NCBI GenBank assembly: GCA_946122785.1 | Contig: CAMGYJ010000008.1 | Coordinates: 58,696,877-58,760,876, forward strand | Length of the DNA: 64,000 nucleotides | Reading direction: 5' to 3' | Source: Linum tenue | Lineage: Eukaryota > Streptophyta > Magnoliopsida > Malpighiales > Linaceae | Shown here: positions 24,157 to 35,760 of the stretch, in pieces | Layout: every line of letters begins with the position of its first letter | Numbering within the stretch: position 1 is the stretch's first letter | Notes under the pieces: generated by a model | The model's input: only the letters and a program-made list of their open reading frames with translations | The model's database searches: none | What the model was told of the DNA's origin: nothing | Made by a program: the position numbers and the translations under genes

Positions 24157-25076
24157 GAACTCTCTCTCTAACTTTATTTCAAATTTTTGCTCTCATCCCT
24201 CTCTACCTTTCCCCTCTCCGTGAAACTCCCCAGGGCTGCCGCCGGCATCCCTTGGTGACCGGCGGTAGCCCATCCTTTTTCCTTCCTTCCTGCTCCCTTT
24301 TTTTTGCTTGTCTTTGATTTCTATGTTTTTTCACTCTGCTTTTCAAGCCATTCTTGGCATTTCGCTCCCATGTTCTAGGGTTTTTTGTTGGGATTTGCTC
24401 TCCTTTGGGGTTGGGCTATGCATCTTGGGTCTTCCCTCATGATGGTCTGTTTATTAGCTTTTGTGGTGAACCGATTCTCTGGTTTTCCCCTTCGTTCTTC
24501 CCAGGTGGTTGTTCTGCATCTTGGTGGCCGATGGAGGATGGAATGCAGAATCTAGCCTTGCTGCTCGTGGGTTCAGTTCTTTGATCTGGGGATCTGGGTT
24601 CTTCTGCTTCCCTTGACCAAGTCTTGGAGCCTCGTCTTCCTCTGCCTCTTCAGCTCGGAGCATTTCGATCCTCATCTCTGTCCACCGCCATGTAATCTCT
24701 CACCCGTGATTCACTGTGTTGAGCGTCTCTGAGCGACTCCCAGGAGGCGGCTAATGACATTGTGTTCAATCGTCATGGACTCGGTCGGATCGGACGAGCT
24801 GATTGCGCTTGGTGCTACTTTGTTTGTTTTGATTGCAAGAGAGCTTTCAGTGTTTACTGCTGCTTCTAGTTCAAGTGTTTCAGATCCTTTGGTGGATGAC
24901 TTCTTCTGAGTTTTGTGCTCTTCTTGTTGTATTTCTGAAGCTCAGATTGAGCATCTTTGTGCTTCTGTTTTTCTGTCCTTGTTCTATTTTTGGTTTGCTT
25001 TGTTGGCTCTCTTGTAATTGATCATTCAAAGTGCAATGCAAGTATTCCCTTTGTCAAAAAAAAAAAAAAAAAAAAA
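24157..25076 (+). mobile_element. PolyA retroposon with 11-bp target duplication
   Basis: A polyA run (about 25,055-25,076) is followed by accttcaccga (25,076-25,086), which also precedes the element at 24,146-24,156. A polyA tail plus a variable TSD is the signature of LINE-machinery insertion. The body is T-rich; its 3' end (ttgtaattgatcattcaaag then a short spacer to polyA) resembles plant L1-type 3' UTRs. The longest frame (24,354-24,584) shows no endonuclease or reverse-transcriptase motif. It may be an internally deleted LINE or a retroposed transcript. Confidence 0.78.
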
Positions 25077-25086
25077 CCTTCACCGA

Positions 25087-25209
25087 CAACAGGACGACGA
25101 CGTACTGCCCAGTCCAATCAGCGCCATTGAAAGCTGATAGCGGAAACTTGCAGAAGAAAAGAACCCGCGGAAGAAGAAAGAAAGTGCAAAGAACAGAGGG
25201 GAAAAAGAA
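25087..25209 (+). promoter_or_regulatory. Probable proximal promoter/5' UTR of the BSD gene
   Basis: Only 123 bp separate the retroposon TSD from the ATG. A CCAAT box-like ccaatca lies at 25,114 and the rest is purine-rich like a plant 5' UTR. Upstream control elements, if any, lie beyond the retroposon or were replaced by it. Confidence 0.4.
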
Positions 25210-27387
25210 ATGGAAGATCTCTGGAAGAGAGCGAAGCTGTTCGCGGAGGAAGCCGCGAAGAAGTCTCAGACCATAACCTCTTCCTCCAACAAGTTCGCCG
25301 ATCTAGTCGCCGAGACCGCCAAAAAGTCGAAAGAGCTCGCCATCGAGGCCTCCAAGAAGGCCGACGAGTTCAAAGTCGCCGCGCTCAAGCAAGCCGACCA
25401 GATCCAGATCAAGTCCTTCTCCGACATCATCCCTTCCCAACTCTCTTCCCTCTCGACCGTCAACGGCGGCTCCGAAGTCGCGCCTTCTTCATCCCCTTCT
25501 TCTTCCTCCTCCGCCGCTGCCGTCGTCTCCGAAGAGGAGCTCCGGAAGTTTGGAATCACGGACGATTTGAGAGATTTCGTCAAGGGACTGACGTTGAGCA
25601 CATTCCAGAACTTTCCCGTTCAAGGTGAGGGTTTTTTTCCCGGGAAATGTTGCTGGCGGTTTCTAGCCTTGTTTCTGCAAGGCCTTTGACAAATTTTCCC
25701 TCTTAATTTTGTTTTGGTTTGATTGTGTGTATATAAGATAATCCTGCTCGGGCTGATGTGCCGGCCAATGAATCGAACGTGCGGAAGGATCTTAATGAGT
25801 GGCAGGAGAGGCACGCCACTCTGGTTCTCTCTACAGTTAAGGTGATTTCGTTGTAAATTTTGCCTTAATCATGGTTTCGATTTCCCTTGTCAATACTCTA
25901 CTGTGGAAGAATGGGACTGCATTGTGAAAACTTCGAATTGCATGATCTTCTTCGTTTCTAATTTTCCTTTCACTGATATCCACTGTCGACTTTAGGAACC
26001 AACCATGCATCTTTTTTGCCTGACATTTTGGTTTCTGCATTTGATGGATGTTTTGTGGATTTTCTTGAATTGATAATCGGAGATGGGCCTTAAGATGATA
26101 CATTCCTCTCTTAGTTGTTCTATTAAGTTGTTCTGTCTTCCGGCCATCTGCATATTGTAGTTTATTAGTCCTGATTTGGATTGTGGATACTGGATTCCTA
26201 TTGTTTATCAAAATGCACAAAAAGTGAGGAAAGGGAGTGCCATTGGCTTCGAGGAATGTATAAACAGTAGAGAGGAATGCTAGCAGGAAAGACTGTCTAC
26301 TGAAAATGTAATATTGCAAGTGCCTGAGGACTATACGCTGCTTGTTGTATGTCGAGTTCTGCTTTTGTAGTTGAGGAATAGGGAGATAGTAATGAAATAT
26401 CAAATTCAATGTGAATCTGTATTCATAGGTTAACTATACATCACTGCTGAATTGAGAACATTCATATAGAATTCCTAGGGTGAAGCTCACAAGTAATGCT
26501 GATATTTTCATGGTATTGGCGGTGCGGTGTTCAACATGTTTTTCTTCCTCGTTATCACTGATATCCTCAATTTGCTCCTGTCCTTTGCAGCAAATCTCGA
26601 AATTGAGATACGATTTATGCCCACGTGTAATGAAAGAAAGGAGGTTCTGGAGGATTTATTTCACACTAGTCAGCACTCATGTTGGACCGTACGTCTCTGA
26701 ATGATCTGCTGCATTTTGTTACGCGTCCTTATAACTTTTTGAATCCTTCACTTCTGGAACACTCCAGGCTCTAGAACTCCAAACGCTTGCTGATGTTTGA
26801 GTTGATTTTTCATTGAAACCCAGGTATGAACAAGAGTATAAGGAAGAGTTAAAGCGCAAAGCTGAGGAGCAGATAAAAGATGAGAAAATCAAGCAAGCTG
26901 CAGCGGCAAACGCAAATCCATCTGTACCAGAAGGTGCAGAAAGGAGCCTGGAAAGTAAGAAGTCGAATGTGTCAACAGAACAGGACTTGGATACATTTTT
27001 ATTGGGCGATCTCGAAGATAGTGATGGAGGAGCAGGTACCATCTTTTTTAGTGCAAAATTCATAGTTGCTTTTGCCTTGGGGATTCTTCTGTAATCTATT
27101 CCATGTTTCTAACCCAAACGTTTTTTGAACCATCTCCCCCATCTTCAGATATGGGTGACGATGCTGATGGCAACTTTGAAGATGATTTCGACAAGATTGA
27201 TAATTCAGTAAGTTCTTCCTAGCAAACGTTTGTGAGATTCATGGATTTGCAGAAAATGGTCAGCTCTCATCAAGTTTCATTATTTGCATTGTCAATTAAC
27301 ACATGCTCCTGATATTGTAAATTGCAGGACATTGAAGATGATCTCAAGGAGCTCAAGAAGGCAGCAGATGCTACAACTTCAAGCTAG
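25210..27387 (+). CDS. BSD domain-containing protein, 315 aa
   Basis: Six exons with consistent phases: 25,210-25,624; 25,738-25,841; 26,591-26,688; 26,824-27,035; 27,149-27,207; 27,328-27,387, all with GT-AG introns. The N-terminus (1-70) is a Lys/Ala/Glu-rich amphipathic helix, likely coiled coil (LWKRAKLFAEEAAKKSQTI). A Ser-rich linker follows at about 90-110. The BSD domain spans about residues 150-212 (EEELRKFGITDDL precedes it) with the signature aromatic pair in RRFWRIYF at about 192-197 and HVGPYEQEY at its end. The tail is acidic. BSD domains occur in TFIIH subunits and in plant BSD proteins of unclear function. The start is the first ATG after a purine-rich leader. Codons and splice sites are intact. 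Confidence 0.93.
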
Positions 27388-27750
27388 GATCAAAAGTGCA
27401 GAACTGCAGCTTCTGTAAAGAACTGAAAAGAAGAGCGGCAAGTTCATGTAACACGCAAAACTAGTAGAAACTTGGGAAAATGTTGCAGACGGTTGATTAC
27501 CTTAAAAAATTTGCAGAGTAGAATTCGTTGGTCGTTTCAAGCTCTTTTTGCTATCGTTTTACCCTGTACAGAACCGTTGAATTCAGTTTATCTCTTTAAT
27601 GAGAAACCAGTAGTATTTTCCCGTTGAATGGCAGCAAATTGTATAGCCAAAAAACCCGTAGTTTGCCTTTCCTTTCTTTACCAGAAAAAGGGTCTCAACT
27701 ACCAACTCTCAACTCTTCTGTCTTCACTTTCGGACTTTGGTCGCCATACA
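27388..27750. other. Spacer between BSD and peptidase genes
   Basis: 363 bp probably shared by the BSD 3' UTR and the peptidase promoter/5' UTR. An in-frame ATG at 27,628 would add 41 residues to the peptidase, but the added part looks like UTR. No other gene is seen. Confidence 0.5.
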
Positions 27751-30700
27751 ATGGCTATGGCCCGTCCCTTCCTCTTAACTTCTAGGGTCTCAACCCTCCG
27801 TCGTGTACAGATAGTCCACTCTTTCCTATTCTCCTCCGTCTGCCGGCGAGGCCAGCCGTCACCACCATCAACCTCCTTTTCGCTACCGTCGGAATCTCCT
27901 CCGGCGGCGACAAAAGTCCCCTTCGCCGCCTCTGCCCACGGGCGAACCTGGCAGGACCCATATCATTGGATGCGGAAAACCGCCGACCCGGATTTCATCG
28001 ACCACCTTCGTAGGGAGAACACCTACGCCGCCGGTTTCATGGTTGACACGGAGCAGCTGCAGCGGACTCTGGTTCGCGAGATGCGAAGTCGACTCCCCGC
28101 CAAGGTTTCTACTCCTCCCGAGCGCTGGGGACCCTGGTGAATTTCAAACTCTCTGTTTTTTCCATCCTTTTCCTTTGTTGTAAGTTTGGACAGCTGTGAT
28201 TAAATATAACTATTGATGGTGACGTGAACCAGGTTATATTACCAGTACATTCCAGAAGGAAAAGAGTACCCAGTTCTGTGTAGAAGGTCGGAGGCAAGTG
28301 ATTCTGGGTTTGTGAACAAACTGCTCTGTTTTGCGAGTGGACACTCTGAGAGGAAGGAGCAGATTTTGCTCGACTGGAATGAAATTGCCGAGCAATATGG
28401 TAACCCTGAATCTTAAAGCTTCTTTCTTTCTTTATTTCTTCTACCATTTCCTTAGCTGTGCCGGGAATTGAGAGAATCTGTTCTGGGAATGGCTATCACA
28501 GGCTATGTTCATGTGGGGGCATGCCGAGTTTCGCCAGACCACAATTTCATTGCATATACCGTTGACGTTAATGGCAGTGAGCAGTTCTTGCTTCGGATTA
28601 AGGACCTGGGCGATGGATCAATTGTTCAGAGGTCGGAAGTGGAGGGGGTCGTCAGCTTGGCTTGGGCTCGAGATGGAAGGACTTTGTTTTATACTGTATC
28701 AGATGAGAATCAGAGGCCCTACAGGTAAATACAGCACTTGTTTATGGCTCTTTCCATTGGAGGAACTAGGAAGCCAACTTATTCATCAGTTATTTCATGT
28801 TTGGTAGGGTTCTATGCACAGAAGTAGGTTCAGATGGGACCAATGACATGCCAGTTTATACAGAGAATGACTCGAGCTTTTGTGTGGACATAACAAGCAC
28901 AAAAGATGGCAAGTTCATAACTGTGAACTCAAACTCAAGATCTTCATCCGAGGAAGGAATTTAGTTTTTACTTCATCCCTTGTATTCCAAAACTCTCTCT
29001 CTGCATTAGGCTCATAGTCCTGTTCTTCACTTCGAATTACAGGTATATGTGATTGATGCAGCTTATCCTCTCGACGGTTTGGACAGAATTTGTAAACGTA
29101 TGCCTGGGGTTCAGGTTTTTGTTGAGCATCACTATGATTCCTTCTATATTCTTACTAATGCTCCTTTAAGTGAGAACAAGGAATCCTCATCAGTCAGGAG
29201 TTACTACCTGATCACATGCAAAGTGGAACATATACATTTACCAGATTTGCAGGTTTCTTACACATTACCATCCTTTGTGGTTGATTGCTTCATACTTTTA
29301 CTGTCTGCTGCTTGCTAACCCTCGTAGTGTTGAATGAACAACAGCGCATCATCGTGCCGAGTGAAGATGTGAGTTTCCATGATATGGACATTTTCAATCA
29401 ACATCTAGTGCTGTCTGTAAGTAAAAACAGTCTGCCTACGATGTGTTCCATTAAGTTGCCCATACAAGACCAATCTTCTAGCTTACAGGTGTGGAGCTTC
29501 TACCTATCTTTGATAACTCCTTACTGTTCGAATCTTGTTGATTTCTAGTCAGTTCTTACATCATGTTTGGGTAGAAGGGAAAAGACTATTTAAGATGTTA
29601 CGAAAATGATCGTATTTTCATTTTTGCATTTCCCCCCTGGATTCACTTGCAGAAGCGATTGGATGTTGAAGATCTCAATCCCTGGTATTTTCCTGTACCT
29701 ACAGACTTATGTAGCATTGCTCCAGGATCCAACCATGATTTTATGAGCTCAGTTTACCGTGTGGTTCTCTCATCTCCTGTGGTATGGGCTTTCATTGACA
29801 TCTTCTATGATTATTTACAGAATAAATGCAAAAGAAATAAAATACTAAACTCTCTTTTCACGGTGTCCTTTCCAAACTTTCCAGATGCCTGATGTTATTG
29901 TGGATTACAACATGTCAGAACAGACATTCTCAATAGTGCACCAAGAGGAAATAAAATCAGCTGATACACATGAGCATCTTGTCTCTGAATGTAGTGAAGT
30001 AAAAAATGACAAGAACTTTATTGGGGTGGAAAGATGGGAAGACTTCTCTTCTAAATATTACTGTGAAAGAAAACAAGTCATATCCCATGATGGCATTAAG
30101 GTTCCTCTAACAATCATGTACTCTCGAAATGCCTGGAAGAAAGGCGAGTCCCCTGGTCTATTGCATGGTTATGGAGCTTATGGGGAAGCTATGGATACAA
30201 GTTGGTGCTCTGACCGTCTGAGCTTGCTCGATAGAGGTTGGGTGATGGCATTTGCTGATGTCAGGTTTGTTTCCTGAAATGCATCTTATGATTGATATAT
30301 AGTGATTATAACACAGGGTTTATGCTCAAAATTTTAAAATCTGATTCTACCCATTGTTTGACATAGTATATAAACTATAACCGTAATCTTAGAGCATTGG
30401 TGCCCTATTGTATTGCAGGGGTGGTGGTGATTCTTCATGGCATGAATCAGGGACTGGTTTGACCAAACCCAACTCGATTCATGACTTCTTGTCATGTGCC
30501 AGCTTCCTAATTGATAAAGGGTATGTACATAACGGCCAACTTGGTGCCACAGGTACAAGTGCTGGGGGACTTCTGGTCGGAGCAGCCATTAATATGAAGA
30601 CGGATCTTTTTTGTGCTGCCATCTTGAAGGTTAGACTCTGAATCCAGGCTTTGGTTTGATAGGAGATAGAGACCTTTCCGTCTCCTCCTTTATAATATTT

Positions 30701-31213
30701 TCAGATATATTTTTTCAGGTTCCATTTTTGGATGTATGCAACTCACTGATGGATCCAAGCTTGTCTCTTACCATACTGGACTATGAGGAATTTGGGAATC
30801 CCCATATAGAGAAGCAGTTTGAGTGCATTCGTAGCTATTCTCCATACGATAACATTCCACGAGCGGCGTGCCTGCCATCTGTGCTCGTTACAGCATCATA
30901 CAACGACTCGAGGCAAACAGCTCTGATCACTTTGCCCTTTTCCTCACTTCCTGTTTGCTGGATGAACACCAATGCTAACATGGTGTGAGTGTCATGTGTT
31001 ATTCTCTTTTCCAGGGTTGGAGTTTGGGAAGCCGCCAAATGGGTGGCGAAAGTACGAGACACAACCTGCCCCAATTGTTCTCGTTCTGTCATTCTGAAGG
31101 CGAACATGAGCGGTGGACATTTTGGCGAAGGTGGCTACTATGCTCAGTGCGATGATACGGCTTATGAATACGCATTCCTCATCAAAGCTTTAGGTGTTAT
31201 GACTTATAAATAA
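27751..31213 (+). CDS. Prolyl oligopeptidase family serine peptidase (S9A), 796 aa
   Basis: Eleven exons: 27,751-28,136; 28,233-28,399; 28,502-28,724; 28,808-28,955; 29,043-29,252; 29,345-29,488; 29,653-29,781; 29,885-30,264; 30,419-30,629; 30,719-30,912; 31,015-31,213. Total 2,391 nt, phases consistent. Residues 1-40 are Arg/Ser-rich and low in acidic residues, suggesting an organelle transit peptide. The S9 N-terminal motif DPYHWMRKTADPDF follows, then the beta-propeller (about 130-530) and the hydrolase domain with GYGAYG, nucleophile Ser643 in GTSAGG, Asp729 in NDSRVGVW and His766 in GGHFGEGG. These proteases cleave short peptides after Pro or basic residues; specificity cannot be read here. 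Closest plant relatives are likely the oligopeptidase-B-like group. Intron 4 starts GG instead of GT and intron 10 is GC-AG; if intron 4 is retained, translation stops four codons later. Confidence 0.92.
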
Positions 31214-31681
31214 CTGACAATTTTCTGATCTCCCGACCACCCTACCTAGTCAGTTGCTGAACCCCTGGAAGCATCGCCTTGAGCAGAATCTCCATTTATT
31301 GCTGCTGATGCAGCGCACAGATGGAGCAATGACAGCGGTGGGAGATCATGGAGTATACTGCTAGAATACTGGAAACAACTGTGCAAATTCTTGTTAGTTG
31401 TTGCCGTCTGATTCAGTTCCATTGGAGTCTTGATATCGATCACAAGGAGGCAAAACTCTTCATACACTTTTTTGGGGGTGTACAGCTGAAGTTCAAATTG
31501 CATGAACTGAAACATTAGCCAGCCGAGCAAAGGCTCTATCTATGGGCGTTTACCGATGCCATTTGGTTTATGTCAAATGAGTAGGATCCTTGGTCGTTCG
31601 ATACAGAAAAGCTGAATTGCAAGGCGCTTGTTTTTCGTGTGACCAACTAACCATCCATATAGCTACGATAGGGTTATAGGG
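31214..31681. other. 3' flank of the peptidase gene
   Basis: Probable 3' UTR and downstream sequence. No clear AATAAA and no further gene on either strand. Confidence 0.5.
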
Positions 31682-32655
31682 TCACTGAGATTGTTAAATC
31701 ATGTCATGTTTGGTCACTAGAAAAAATTAATATCAATTTTAGTCACTTGAATTACTGAAACATGTCACATTTAGTTACACTCTGTTAGCCTCCGTCCAAC
31801 TCCATTATTAATAGGGATGGCAACAAAACCCGAACCCACGGGTACCCACCCGACCCAACCCGGTCAACGCGGGTAAAATCCGTGTTGACGGGTTTTGGGC
31901 CGGGTTTGGGTTTAAACCCGTTCACTATTCATCGGGTTGGGTTGGGTTTGGGTTTAGGTAAACCCGGCCCGTGGGTACCCGCCCACTCATATAATTAATT
32001 TTTTCGGTATATTTAATATTCTAAACAACTAATCTTATTTATGTTTGTGGAGACATGTCTAATTTTTTCTTTTTAATTGTGTAGAATGAAGTTGATGTTG
32101 TGGAGTGGAGAGTAAAGAAACTTAATTGAAAGGAAGAAGCTTTTAATTAAACATGTTATTTATGAATAATTTGTGATTTGCTTCAATTTTCTTGAGTTTT
32201 CTAGATTGGTGTTGAACAATTTGTATAGTTTATTTGTGATTTGCTTGAATTTTCTAGAATGGTGTTTTATATATGGATAATTTGTATTGAGAGATGGATA
32301 TTTGACTTTAATTTTGATAAGAACTTGTAATTGTAAATTTTTTACGACAAAATCCGTGGGTACCCATGAACCCGCGGATACCCAACGGGTTGGGTTGGGT
32401 TTGAGTTTTTCAAACCCAGTGGGTTTTACCCCGGGTTTTTTTCAAAGATAAACCCATGGGTTTGAGTTTGGGTTTGGCAAAACCCGACCCAACCCGACCC
32501 ATTGCCATCCCTAATTATTAACGTGACTACGTGAGAGTGACTAAATGTGATATGTTTCAGTATTTCGAGTGACATTCATAAAAAAAAAAGTAATTCGAGT
32601 GACCGGAGTTCGACGGAGACTAACGGAAGAGTGAGTGAGTGACTAAATTTACCTT
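31682..32655. mobile_element. Fold-back repeat with nested hAT MITE
   Basis: Left arm (about 31,682-31,803) and right arm (about 32,522-32,655) are imperfect inverted copies, e.g. gtcacatttagt on the left against gtgactaaatgtga on the right, both with the cagtaattcgagtgac phrase. The centre is occupied by the hAT MITE at 31,812-32,513. A further arm copy lies at 36,596-36,692. Confidence 0.7.
31812..32513. mobile_element. hAT-type MITE, 702 bp, TSD attattaa
   Basis: Ends TAGGGATGGCAA...TTGCCATCCCTA with perfect 8-bp duplications attattaa (31,804-31,811 and 32,514-32,521). Subterminal regions are full of aacccgaccc/gggttgggt repeats. No transposase. Confidence 0.93.
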
Positions 32656-32828
32656 GATGGACCCAGTATTCACCTACTTCGACTTGCCTATTAAAATACC
32701 GGATTTTACTCCACTTGTGGTATTTTGATTAAATAATTAATCTATTATACCTCATTATTTATTATTATTGAGTTATTTTATTCTCTCTTAACTCTAAGTC
32801 TTCTCTCATTCTTCCTTCCCTTTCACTC

Positions 32829-33204
32829 TGATAGAAACCCAATTCCTGGGTTATATCATAATTATTTTTAATAGTATTTATTAGGATTTATTTAGATATG
32901 GTTAGTAGTCTTTGAGTCATATTAGGATAGGCTATTAGCATTTTCCATTCTTTAGCTATAAATATGTACTTGGGGTTTACGTTATAATCAAGCAAGAACT
33001 ATTATTCAGAAAGTATCTCCCAAAACCCTAATCCTCTATCCTCTAATTTCTCGACCCCAATCCTTCCAAGGCTTCGGTCGATTCTATCTTTCTATTCTTC
33101 CTCTTCTCCAATTTCTTAGTCTCAATCCCTTATTCTATCGCCAAATCCCTAAATTCCCAATCAACCAACATTATCGATAGAACCCTAGAAATATGTTTCT
33201 ATCA
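32829..33204 (+). repeat. 5' LTR (376 bp)
   Basis: About 95% like 35,377-35,760 by eye, with scattered substitutions and an 8-bp length difference. A TATA-like ctataaatatg occurs at about 32,955. Confidence 0.9.
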
Positions 33205-33206
33205 TC

Positions 33207-33218
33207 TGGTATCAGAGT
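33207..33218 (+). promoter_or_regulatory. Primer-binding site (initiator tRNA-Met type)
   Basis: TGGTATCAGAGT two bases after the 5' LTR, the usual plant Met primer site. Confidence 0.88.
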
Positions 33219-33272
33219 CCGGTTCCGGATACGAGTTTGTCACAACTCTCAAGGGGGACGAGTTCTACGACG

Positions 33273-33908
33273 ATGACAATACACTCTTTTGAGACCTTTC
33301 CTGCTGCGATGGCGACAGTTGAGGCCAACCTCACTCAAGCGATCTCTCAGTAGTTTGCGGAACTCCGTGAGATGATTGCGGATCTCGCCCAAACCGCCAT
33401 CGCCAATGAGCAGCCGCAAAACTCAGCTTCTGGGATGGTCGAACCAGTGCCACCGAAGGAGATTGTAGCCACATCGTTCTTCCCTGCCGCTGCTGTTTCA
33501 CCATCCCCACTGCTCTAGGCTGCATCCAGCCCATCTGCGATGAACGAGAAAGAGCGCCCCAAAGAGAGGGAAGATGCGAAGATGACGGCCGAGATTCCAC
33601 TTGAGCTGAAGCTAATAGCTGCTCCAATAACTGTAGTGGGTTCGATCTCTTCAACAACGATCAACACCGTCAATAGCGAAGGAAAATGGGAGCGCGATGT
33701 TGAGATTAGCTTCGCCAAACAGGTCGCTAGCAAGCCAAACCCAGTTCTATGGTGCCTTCCAACCGACGGATGGAAGTTCAGGAAGAAGACACTGAGATCC
33801 GACGAGGAAAAACGGGTGGTTATAGCGCCGTCCACTCTTTCTACCTCGCCCTCGTCGTTACTGGTCAATGCACCAGTCAAGGGTTGGGTGATAACGACAT
33901 ATATCTAA
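33273..33908 (+). pseudogene. Gag-like frame of non-autonomous LTR element, broken
   Basis: From the ATG at 33,273 the frame reads a typical retroelement leader (ANLTQAISQ then a TAG, then FAELREMIADLAQTAI), a second TAG near 33,516, then a longer open part (33,540-33,908) with KWERDVEISFAKQ. The first TAG sits where Gln would be natural, suggesting C-to-T decay. The placement just after the primer site supports a gag-like role; I do not recognise the family. Confidence 0.55.
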
Positions 33909-35362
33909 TGGTAGGCCCGCAGGGAGACGACATTGAAGACGTCAGCAGGATCGCTCAGGACGTCATCGATAGGGAGAGCAATGGTGGCTGGATCGAGTTT
34001 TTCTACCTGCGGCTTGGTGAGCAATTGACCGCCAAAGGAGTTTCCGGAAGAGGGAAAGAAGAAAGATGGCAGTGATGGTCATTCTCTCCCTTGTCAGGCA
34101 CCGTGTTCCCTTCCATTCCTTGAAGCTCAATTGCAACAAATTGGAGTGGGTCAGTTAGAGCCTCGAGGAGAGCAGCGGAGGAGACAACCGACGGGTGATC
34201 CTAGGCTAGAGCCGATTGGTGAGGAGGCGAAAACAAGGAAGATGACGATGGAGGATTTGATTCGGAGGGAGAGTCCGATCGGGTGGTTCGCCGGCTGACT
34301 TCGGCGATCAGCAAGGAGAAGTTGATGGCGGAGGGGAGCTCGCCTCGATGCCGTCGGGGGAAAAAGACCTCGCCGGAGAGCGAGATGAGGAGGTCACCGT
34401 CGGGGCTGAGAATGGCGGAGAAAGCTGGGCAGCTTTCGGGGACAAAGAAGTTATCGGAGGAAGCCGAGGAGAAGATGGGGTCGTCGGGTGGAAGAACGAA
34501 GGAGGATGGCGACGGTTCCCTACCCCCGGCCAACGAGCATGCAAAAAAAATGGAGGCATTGCCCGAAATAATAACGGAGAAGATGGGAGCCGAGCTTTGG
34601 GAGACGGAGCAGAAGGCCAGGTTGATTTGGTCTTTCCGTCGCCTGAAGAGACCATCGCCGCCGGGAAAGGAAGAACCGGCGACGGAGGGAAGAAGAAGCT
34701 GGCGGCGGGCGACATGAATGGGGGAGGCACCCTTCCGTTTGCAAACCCTAAGGCTGCTCCCTTGCTTTGGGCTGAGCAAGTAATTGAGTATGGACCGAAG
34801 ACAGAGTTACAGAGCGGGCCAAGCCTGACAGAAATGTGGGCCGAACTTGTTCATATGCTGAGTCTTCAGAATGGATTAGGCTTATGGTGGGCTGTTTCTT
34901 AAAGAAAATGGACTTGGATGAAGAAGATGGTGGGTTTAATGAGCTGGTAGGTGGGCTTTTGAGAGAACAGAGCCCAAAAGCAATTAGAGAGACATCAAGG
35001 CAAGTTTATGGGTTTTCTACAATAAAACTTTTTAAAGGCCTTGATGAGTTGATTCTTAAAGACAACTTCTTGTGCCAAGAACTATCTTTGGATTCCATAG
35101 TTCATTCGGGTGTGAGGCCAAGAAGAGAGAAGCTATTTAATTTTGAATATGGAAAAGAAGCGAATAGTGGACCCATAGAAGTGAAGTTCAAAAAATGGGG
35201 CAAAAAGCACAAGAAGGCCAACGCTAGAAGCCCTAGTCGAGTAGTGGAGCATGATTGGAAGAAAAGGAAGCGCAAGAAGTGGAGGAGACAAGGCGCGACC
35301 TACACGGGAGATAGGATGAAGAAATGGATCGAGTCGGTCAACCTTGAGGGCAAGGTTGGTCT
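33909..35362 (+). other. Rest of internal region of the LTR element
   Basis: Glu/Gly/Lys-rich open frames at 34,348-34,902 and 34,836-35,432 (the latter with NEFNELVGGLL-like text and a basic KKRKRKKW patch, running into the 3' LTR). Frames on the opposite strand have equal length, so coding is not convincing. No pol motif. Confidence 0.5.
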
Positions 35363-35376
35363 CAAGGAGGAGGGGA
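35363..35376 (+). promoter_or_regulatory. Polypurine tract
   Basis: aaggaggaggggat-type purine run directly before the 3' LTR at 35,377. Confidence 0.75.
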
Positions 35377-35760
35377 TGATAGAAACCCAATTCCTGGGTT
35401 ATATCATAACTATTATTAATAGTATTTATTAGGATTTATCTGGATATGGTTAGTAGTCTTTGAGTCATATTAGGATAGTCTATTAGGGTTTTCCATTCTT
35501 TAACTATAAATATGTACTTGGGGTTTACGTTATAATCAAGCAAGAACAATTATTCAGAAAGTATCTCCCAAAACCCTAATCCTATATCCTCTAATCTCTC
35601 GACCCGAATCCTTCCAAGGCTTCGGCCGATTCTATCTTTCTATTCTTCCTCTTCCCTAATTCCTCAATCTCAATCCCTAATTCTATCCTCAAATCCCCAG
35701 ATCCCTAAATTCCCAATCAACCAACACTATCGATAGAACCCTAGAAATCGGTTTCTATCA
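35377..35760 (+). repeat. 3' LTR (384 bp)
   Basis: Second copy of the LTR, from tgatagaaaccc to ggtttctatca. Confidence 0.9.

Larger units (their letters stand above)
32829..35760 (+). mobile_element. Non-autonomous LTR retrotransposon (Met-type primer site)
   Basis: LTRs at 32,829-33,204 and 35,377-35,760 begin tgatagaaacccaattcctg and end ggtttctatca or a variant. A Met-type primer site follows the first LTR and a purine tract precedes the second. The internal 2.2 kb lacks protease, integrase, reverse transcriptase and RNase H motifs. Matching target duplications are not visible (cactc against tctat), so flanks were altered or recombined. Confidence 0.85.

Noticed and set aside
24354..24584. 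76-codon frame in the polyA retroposon as a gene
   Set aside because: T-rich sequence giving hydrophobic residues, with no start context or motif; more likely untranslated retroposon sequence.
25266..25601. Minus-strand frame of 111 codons
   Set aside because: Fully antisense to exon 1 of the BSD gene; a shadow of its codon bias.
27628..27750. Upstream in-frame ATG as the start of the oligopeptidase
   Set aside because: Possible, but the added 41 residues are unlike the transit-type N-terminus from 27,751; kept only as an alternative.
34201..34779. 192-codon minus-strand frame in the LTR element at 32.8-35.8 kb
   Set aside because: Overlaps open frames on the plus strand in a purine-rich region; no domain in any of them.
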